A stretch of DNA of 64,000 bases from Georgenia satyanarayanai (GTDB taxonomy: Bacteria > Actinomycetota > Actinomycetes > Actinomycetales > Actinomycetaceae), in the NCBI RefSeq assembly GCF_023715365.1, contig NZ_JAMBNZ010000001.1:62001-126000 (forward strand), written 5' to 3'. The notes under the pieces were generated by a model, which worked only from the letters and a program-made list of their open reading frames with translations, did no database searches and had not been told where the DNA came from. The stretch's first letter is position 1. The number at the start of each line of letters is the position of its first letter. This document shows positions 59,304-64,000 of the stretch, in pieces. Position numbers and translations under genes: made by a program.

Positions 59304-61205
59304 GTGCCCCGACGTACCCGAGCACTCGCCGGATTCGACCCGTCCTTTGTCGTGGAGGACCACGGCCGTCCCGGTGCCCACGAGCTCAAGCACACCGTGG
59401 ACGCCGTTGGCAACGAGCTGCTGCTCTACCGCGACACCGTCTCGCGCTGGGAGCGTGCCAGCGACCGGGCCGCGGTGCTCGGCAGCCGCGTCGTCTCCGC
59501 CCTCCCCCGCCGCCTGAGCACCGGGCTCGCGCGCCGGGTCGCCCGGGCCCAGACGCTCGGTCGCCGGCCCGGCGCGCACCCCCGTCACCTCGCCCCCGAG
59601 GCGGCGCGCGGCCGCGCCGACGGGCCGGCCGACGTCGCCCGCTACGACAGCGCGACCGAGGAGGTCACGCGCCGCGAGCAGGTCCTCGCGGTGCTGCGCG
59701 GGGCCGGGGTCGGCGCGACCGTCATGCCCGCGGGTGCGGGCAAGCCGGCCGCCGTCGTCGTCCGTGGCAGCGATCGGGCCCGGGCCGCCGCCGCCCTCGC
59801 CGCCGGCCTCGACGGCACCTGGCGCGTCGTGCCGCTCGACACGCGCGGGACGCGTCCCCGTCCCCTCAGCGCCCGCCGCCTCGCCCGGGCCGTCGCCAGC
59901 CGCGACGGGTTCCGGCTCTTCCGCGACGTCCCCGGGCCGGCGCGCCCGCTCATGGGAGCGGAGGTGGGTGTCGACCTCGAGACGTGGCCGGAGACCGTCT
60001 CCACGCCCACCGGACCCGGCGAGCTCCCCTCGGAGACGGACGGGACCCTCGTCGCACCGCGGCGCCAGGCCTGGACCACGCACCTGACCGCCGCGCAGTG
60101 GCGGGAGGCCACCGCGGACGGGTCCGTCGACGTCGGCCCGCTGCCGCACCTGTTCGAGCCCACCGGCCCGATCGACGTCGTCTACACGTGGGTGGACGGT
60201 GAGGACCCGGAGTGGAACGCCTCGCGGCTCGCCGCCCTCGGTGTGCCCGCCGACCAGCGACACACCCGCGAGGCGACGCACACCGCGCGGTTCCGCTCCC
60301 AGGACGAGCTGCGCTACTCCCTGCGCTCGCTGGAGATGTACGCCCCGTGGGTGCGCCGCGTCCACGTCGTCACGGCCGGGCAGATGCCGGACTGGCTCGA
60401 CACCGACCACCCCCGGCTGCGTGTCGTGGACCACCGCCACATCTTCACCGACCCGGGCGTCCTGCCGGTGTTCAACTCCCACGCCATCGAGTCCCAGCTG
60501 CACCACATCCCGGGGCTCGCCGAGCAGTACCTCTACCTCAACGACGACGTGTTCTTCGGCCGGCCCGTCGCACCGAGCCTGTTCTTCCACGGCAACGGCC
60601 TGGCGCGGTTCTTCACCTCCACCGCTCTCATGGACGCGCGCGGGCACCAGCCGGACGACTCGCCCGTGACGAGCGCGGCGAAGAACAACCGCGCCCTCAT
60701 CGGTGAGGTCTTCGGCCGGCAGGTGACCCACCTGTTCCAGCACACGCCCCATCCGCAGCTGCGCTCGGTGCTGCAGCACATGGAGGCCGAGCACCCGGAG
60801 CTGTTCGCCCAGGTCGCGGCCTCGACCTTCCGCCACCCGGACGACCTGTCGATCAGCTCGGCGCTGCACCACTACTACGCCTACGCGCTGGGCAGGTCCG
60901 TGCCGGGGCGCCTGGCGTACCTCTACCTGGACCTCGCCCACCCGCGTGCCGCCACCCGGCTGCGCCGGCTGCTGCGGCGCCGGGAGTTCGACGTCTTCTG
61001 CCTCAACGACTCCCCCGCCGTCGGCGAGGTGGGCCGCGGTGAGCTCCTCGGCGACTTCCTCGAGAGGTACTACCCGGTGGCGAGCACCTTCGAGCTGCCC
61101 GTCGGCGGCGGGTCCCCGCTCGAGCAGCCGCTGACCACAGCGCGGGTCGTCTCGCCCCGTGAGTCCTCCCCACGTCCCGTGCAGCCGGCGGGCGGCACGG
61201 CGTGA
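59304..61205 (+). CDS. Stealth-family sugar-phosphate transferase
   Basis: 633 residues, GTG start. Stealth conserved regions are complete: CR1 VVYTWVDGEDPEW near 293, CR2 RFRSQDELRYSLRSLEMYAPWVRRV then VTAGQMPDWL near 330-360 and YLYLNDDVFFG near 412, CR3 AAKNNRALIGEVFG near 455, CR4 VFCLNDSPA near 565. Stealth enzymes transfer hexose- or GlcNAc-1-phosphate to make capsules or glycan polymers; homologues are CpsY and GlcNAc-1-phosphotransferase. The N-terminal 270 residues are helical and variable. A small membrane protein follows after 50 bases. Confidence 0.93.
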   Translation: MPRRTRALAGFDPSFVVEDHGRPGAHELKHTVDAVGNELLLYRDTVSRWERASDRAAVLGSRVVSALPRRLSTGLARRVARAQTLGRRPGAHPRHLAPEAARGRADGPADVARYDSATEEVTRREQVLAVLRGAGVGATVMPAGAGKPAAVVVRGSDRARAAAALAAGLDGTWRVVPLDTRGTRPRPLSARRLARAVASRDGFRLFRDVPGPARPLMGAEVGVDLETWPETVSTPTGPGELPSETDGTLVAPRRQAWTTHLTAAQWREATADGSVDVGPLPHLFEPTGPIDVVYTWVDGEDPEWNASRLAALGVPADQRHTREATHTARFRSQDELRYSLRSLEMYAPWVRRVHVVTAGQMPDWLDTDHPRLRVVDHRHIFTDPGVLPVFNSHAIESQLHHIPGLAEQYLYLNDDVFFGRPVAPSLFFHGNGLARFFTSTALMDARGHQPDDSPVTSAAKNNRALIGEVFGRQVTHLFQHTPHPQLRSVLQHMEAEHPELFAQVAASTFRHPDDLSISSALHHYYAYALGRSVPGRLAYLYLDLAHPRAATRLRRLLRRREFDVFCLNDSPAVGEVGRGELLGDFLERYYPVASTFELPVGGGSPLEQPLTTARVVSPRESSPRPVQPAGGTA

Positions 61206-61255
61206 TCGGTGCGAGCCTGCCGTCAGCCTCAGCGGTCGACAGGAAGGAGCACGGG

Positions 61256-61732
61256 GTGGCGAAGGACGACGAGGACGGGCGGAGCAGCAGCACGGTCGTG
61301 CGCGGGTTGCGGAGCACGGTCGGCCGGGAGAGCACGACCTTCGGCTTCTCGATCCTCGTCACCGTGAGCTTCGGGATGCTCCAGGCGACGCAGGGCACCC
61401 CGGACGCCGGGACGATCTTCCTCTTCGCCACCGGCGCGGTGCTGTCCTTCACCCTGCTCGAGGCGGTCCTCTCCCGCGGCTTCCGGCGGCCGATGCCGCA
61501 GCACCGCAGCAACGTCCTGGCCCTCGGCACGAGCCTCAACATCGTGTCGGTCCTCGGCGGTCTCGCGGCGACCTGGCTCGCCGGCACACTCTTGTCCCAC
61601 CCGGCCGTGTGGGCGCTGGCGCCCTTCCTCGCCGGCGTCGTCTACCTCCTCCTCGAGAGCCTCGAGACGGCACTTGGTGAGCGGGTCCTGGCCGCCGCCG
61701 GGGACGAGGACGCGGACGCCGTCGAGCCCTGA
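61256..61732 (+). CDS. four-helix membrane protein of unknown function
   Basis: 158 residues from GTG 61256, preceded by AAGGAG; GTG 61202 overlapping the Stealth stop is an alternative but gives a poorly conserved start. Four hydrophobic helices: about 26-45, 55-72, 87-110 and 114-135. No family recognised. Same strand as the Stealth gene and 50 bases after it, so possibly cotranscribed. Confidence 0.6.
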   Translation: MAKDDEDGRSSSTVVRGLRSTVGRESTTFGFSILVTVSFGMLQATQGTPDAGTIFLFATGAVLSFTLLEAVLSRGFRRPMPQHRSNVLALGTSLNIVSVLGGLAATWLAGTLLSHPAVWALAPFLAGVVYLLLESLETALGERVLAAAGDEDADAVEP

Positions 61733-61756
61733 GGGCCTGCCGCCGTCGCGAGTGCT

Positions 61757-61848
61757 GCTGATCTGCACCGAAGTCCCGCGGCACCCGCCCTGAGCGACAC
61801 CTGTCCCGGCGTGTCGCGGGCGTGTCGCGGACTTGTGCGCAGATCAGC
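61757..61848. repeat. inverted repeat of the intergenic REP type
   Basis: GCTGATCTGC at 61757-61766 and GCAGATCAGC at 61839-61848 are exact complements about 72 bases apart, and flanking bases (GAAGTC... and ...GACTT) extend the pairing imperfectly. The region between has GC-rich pieces. Could be a terminator or repeated extragenic element. Confidence 0.6.
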
Positions 61849-61982
61849 GGCGGTGCCAGTGCTCCCCAGCCGCGTAAGGCGTTCCCCTGCACCGCCCGGC
61901 TGTGGAGAGCCTGGTCGGCTCCCGTCCTCCGCGCGCATCCTGGGCATGCCCACCAGTGACACGCACCGGCGGAGGGAGCACC

Positions 61983-62543
61983 ATGGGCGTCATGGCGGTG
62001 ATGCCGCGCACGGGCGAGGAGTGGACGGTCGATGACCTCGACCGGCTCCCCGACGACGGCCTCCAGTACGAGCTGCTCGACGGACTGCTGCTCGTGACAC
62101 CGGCACCTGTGCTGGCGCACCAGCGGGCGATCGGCAACCTTCACCTCCTGCTCCGCGCAGCGTGCCCCCCGGGCTACGAGGTGTTCCTCTCGCCCGTCGA
62201 CTGGAGACCGGACCGGCGCACCTCGCTGCAGCCGGACGTGCTCATCGTCCGCAACGAGGCCGTCGCGACGCAGAACATCACCGCGCCGCTCGTCCTCGCC
62301 GTCGAGGTCCTCTCCCCGTCCACCCGCCGCAAGGACCTCCTGCTCAAGCGCTCGAAGTACGAGGAGAGCGGGGTCCGGTCGTACTGGGTCCTCGACCCGG
62401 CCGAGCCGTCGCTGCTGGCGCTCGACCTTCAGGAGGGCGCCTACGTCGCGACGCCGCACGCGCGCGGGGCGGAGCGAGCGGCTCTCGCCACTCCCTTCCC
62501 GGTCGACGTCGTGCCCGCCGAGCTGGTCCGCCCCGCGCCCTGA
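61983..62543 (+). CDS. Uma2-family (DUF820) PD-(D/E)XK nuclease-like protein
   Basis: 186 residues. The Uma2 motifs are clear: YELLDGLLLVTPAPVLAHQRAIGNL, QPDVLIVRNEAV (catalytic Asp near residue 90) and LAVEVLSPSTRRKDLLLKRSKYEESGVRSYWVLDP with the ExK pair. The C-terminal part (LLALDLQEG) is typical as well. Uma2 proteins are restriction endonuclease-like; function in cells is unclear, though some accompany defence genes. It lies just upstream of the convergent JetD. Confidence 0.88.
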   Translation: MGVMAVMPRTGEEWTVDDLDRLPDDGLQYELLDGLLLVTPAPVLAHQRAIGNLHLLLRAACPPGYEVFLSPVDWRPDRRTSLQPDVLIVRNEAVATQNITAPLVLAVEVLSPSTRRKDLLLKRSKYEESGVRSYWVLDPAEPSLLALDLQEGAYVATPHARGAERAALATPFPVDVVPAELVRPAP

Positions 62544-62553
62544 GGTCCCTCGC

Positions 62554-63714
62554 TCAGGCTTCCGTCTCGGAGAGGGCGGCTCTCAGCGCGTCGACGCTCG
62601 CGTCGAGGTCGAGGCGTTCCTGCTCTAGGCGCACGTCGCCCTCCTGCCGCAAGAGGGCGTAGGTGGCCGATTCCTCTTGGGTGAGCCGGCTGAGTGACGC
62701 CCGGGTGGGCTTGGGCTCGGGCACCCAGAGGTCGCGGTGGCTCTCGAGCGTGGGCCGGTCCATCAGCACGGACTTCACCTGCGGGCAGTGGCTGCGGAAG
62801 CGGTCGAGGATCGCGAAGCCGTGACTGTCGAGGTCCCCCCAGTACAGCAGCCGCGACTTCGTGACCCACCCGATCCGGGCGAGTCTGTCCACCGCGTGTC
62901 CCGAGCCGTGGACGACGACGACGCCAGGCAGCGCGGGCAGCGCCACCACGGTCTCGAGGTTCTCGACGACGAGCACCGCCTGCGGGGACACGGTGAGCCG
63001 AGCGAGCTCGTCCACGGGCGCGCTCACGTCGCTGAGTCCGCCGGGTCCCAGGCCGACGTCCAGGAAGCGCACCCGGACGAGCTCCGGCGGCGACGCGAGA
63101 CCGAGGTCCGGCAGACCCGTGATCGCCCGGTGCAGCCCCGTGACCAGCCCGCGGTGCCGCTGCGTCCACTTGGTGTCCACGCCGCGGACCGGCAGCTGCC
63201 GGATGTAGGCCCCGGAGGAAGGGTGGTCGACGAGCCAGTGCAGCACCTCGCGGAGCCTGCCCATGTCGGCCTCCGCCAGGGCCGCCAGCGTCCCAGCGGA
63301 GGTCCGCAGTGCCCGGGCGAGCGCCTCGCCGCCGTCGGTCGTGCGGCCGCGCCACTGCGCCACCAGGCCGCCGATGCGCGAGGACGCCGCCCGCCAGTGC
63401 GCCTGACGCCCGGCGAAGGCAGCGAGCTCCGCCGCATCGGTCACCGTGAGCCGGACGGGAACCTGCTGGGTGCCCAAGCTCGCCCAGCGACGCTCCTCCC
63501 ACACGACCTCCGCGACGCCGGCGTGCCGCCAGGTGGCGACCCACTCCGCCGCGGCGCCCGGATCGGCGAGGGCGACCCGTTCGACGGGCGGGTGGAGCGG
63601 GATGTCGAGCACGACGGCGCCCTCAGCTCCCGTCGCCGCCGCAACTGCCCACGCGGCGTAGGACCGCTCGTACCGCGTGCGGGCCCGCTCCCGGGCCTCA
63701 GAGACACTGATCAC
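62554..63714 (-). CDS. jetD: Wadjet system protein JetD
   Basis: 386 residues, GTG start overlapping the JetC stop by 4 bases. JetD of Wadjet holds a DUF3322 N-terminal region and a Toprim/topoVI-like DUF2220 nuclease domain. Here VVENLETVVALPAL near residue 253 carries the Toprim Glu and YWGDLDSHGFAILDRFRS near 285 holds the DxD pair, both intact. VDTKWTQRHRGLV near 182 matches the family. JetD cuts plasmid DNA that the JetABC SMC complex extrudes. Most of JetABC lies past the right edge. Confidence 0.92.
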   Translation of the reverse strand: MISVSEARERARTRYERSYAAWAVAAATGAEGAVVLDIPLHPPVERVALADPGAAAEWVATWRHAGVAEVVWEERRWASLGTQQVPVRLTVTDAAELAAFAGRQAHWRAASSRIGGLVAQWRGRTTDGGEALARALRTSAGTLAALAEADMGRLREVLHWLVDHPSSGAYIRQLPVRGVDTKWTQRHRGLVTGLHRAITGLPDLGLASPPELVRVRFLDVGLGPGGLSDVSAPVDELARLTVSPQAVLVVENLETVVALPALPGVVVVHGSGHAVDRLARIGWVTKSRLLYWGDLDSHGFAILDRFRSHCPQVKSVLMDRPTLESHRDLWVPEPKPTRASLSRLTQEESATYALLRQEGDVRLEQERLDLDASVDALRAALSETEA

Positions 63715-64000
63715 AGCTCGAGCGGCAGGGTGGCGGGCTCGGTGGGCATCTCTTCCACGCCCTCGACATCCGCAGGAGCCGCAGCGGTCATCTCGCCGAT
63801 GGCGACGGTGGCGACCGAGGAGTGGCGGTGGTCCGGGCAGGTGGCCAGCCCGATGCCCCCGACGTAGTCCTCCAGGGTCTGCAGCAGCTTGAGTGGCGTC
63901 GCGAGGATCATGTGGAAGCCGAACTCCGCGAAGATGTCCATCGCCATCCGGGTGAAGGAGGTGTCGGCCTTGTCGAAGGCCTCGTCCATGACGACGGTGC
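63711..64000 (-). CDS. jetC: Wadjet system SMC-like ATPase JetC, C-terminal end
   Basis: The last 96 residues are visible and the gene continues beyond the window. MDEAFDKADTSF is the Walker B and D-loop of SMC/SbcC-type ATPases, with preceding conserved residues outside the window, followed by MAMDIFAEFGFHMILATPLKLLQTLEDYVG, typical of JetC. The tail ends PATLPLEL. It forms the SMC-like motor with JetA and JetB. Translationally coupled to JetD. Confidence 0.9.
   Translation of the reverse strand, partial: TVVMDEAFDKADTSFTRMAMDIFAEFGFHMILATPLKLLQTLEDYVGGIGLATCPDHRHSSVATVAIGEMTAAAPADVEGVEEMPTEPATLPLEL

Noticed and set aside
1-64000. tRNA or rRNA genes
   Set aside because: I found no cloverleaf ends or rRNA motifs while reading, but reading by eye cannot exclude a single tRNA.

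Overview
The window is high-GC DNA with strong GC third-position bias, frequent GTG and TTG starts, and AGGAGG-like ribosome binding sites. Gene content (two-component Tm-1-like pair, DUF222/HNH protein, Stealth protein, LPXTG-anchored glycosidase, Ltp-family protein) fits an actinobacterium, most likely a Micrococcales member of the Georgenia/Cellulomonas kind. The genus is a guess. I saw no rRNA, tRNA or CRISPR array.

Layout. 1-9.4 kb: the end of a MATE efflux pump, a small methyltransferase, an ArsC-like reductase, a DUF1801 protein, the paired TIM-barrel/Tm-1-like genes, a FitAB/VapBC-type toxin-antitoxin pair, release factor 3 (prfC), a DUF421 membrane protein, and a short decayed stretch with BRCT-like and MurB-like fragments. 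9.4-19.8 kb: an Ltp-family surface protein, a large secreted subtilase with C-terminal 45-residue repeats, an NAD(P)-binding protein, a second small DUF1801-like protein, a secreted M14 carboxypeptidase, glucose-6-phosphate dehydrogenase and a two-domain sulfurtransferase.

19.7-23.1 kb (minus strand) is the most unusual part: a 90-residue single-TM peptide with a short two-cysteine tail, a strong hairpin, an ABC ATPase, a roughly 12-TM permease, a two-TM protein and a minimal M50/site-2-protease-like membrane protein, tightly packed. The layout resembles peptide-toxin export operons (for example B. subtilis yydFGHIJ) but has no radical-SAM or lanthionine enzyme. I read it as a candidate undescribed bacteriocin or signalling-peptide system.

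23.3-38.7 kb: metabolic and stress genes (SDR, DUF222/HNH, LLM flavin oxidoreductase, M15 peptidase, 2-hydroxyacid dehydrogenase, dienelactone hydrolase, flavohemoglobin, two MFS pumps, a hydrolase, a PNPOx-fold protein and a Cys-rich copper-binding four-helix protein).

38.8-50.4 kb: a carbohydrate locus that appears to handle xyloglucan-type oligosaccharides. It has a sortase-anchored GH3, a LacI regulator, an ABC importer (binding lipoprotein plus two permeases), a GH31 alpha-xylosidase and a GH1 beta-glucosidase. Five near-identical palindromes of the GAARCGYTTC type lie at the three promoters and are the likely LacI operators.

50.4-64 kb: a bacteriophytochrome fused to a SpoIIE-type phosphatase, a SNF2 helicase, a thioesterase, an arginase-family protein, an SNase/excalibur protein, a cytochrome b561-like protein, a Stealth sugar-phosphate transferase, a Uma2-type nuclease, and JetD plus the 3' end of JetC from a Wadjet anti-plasmid system that continues past the right edge.
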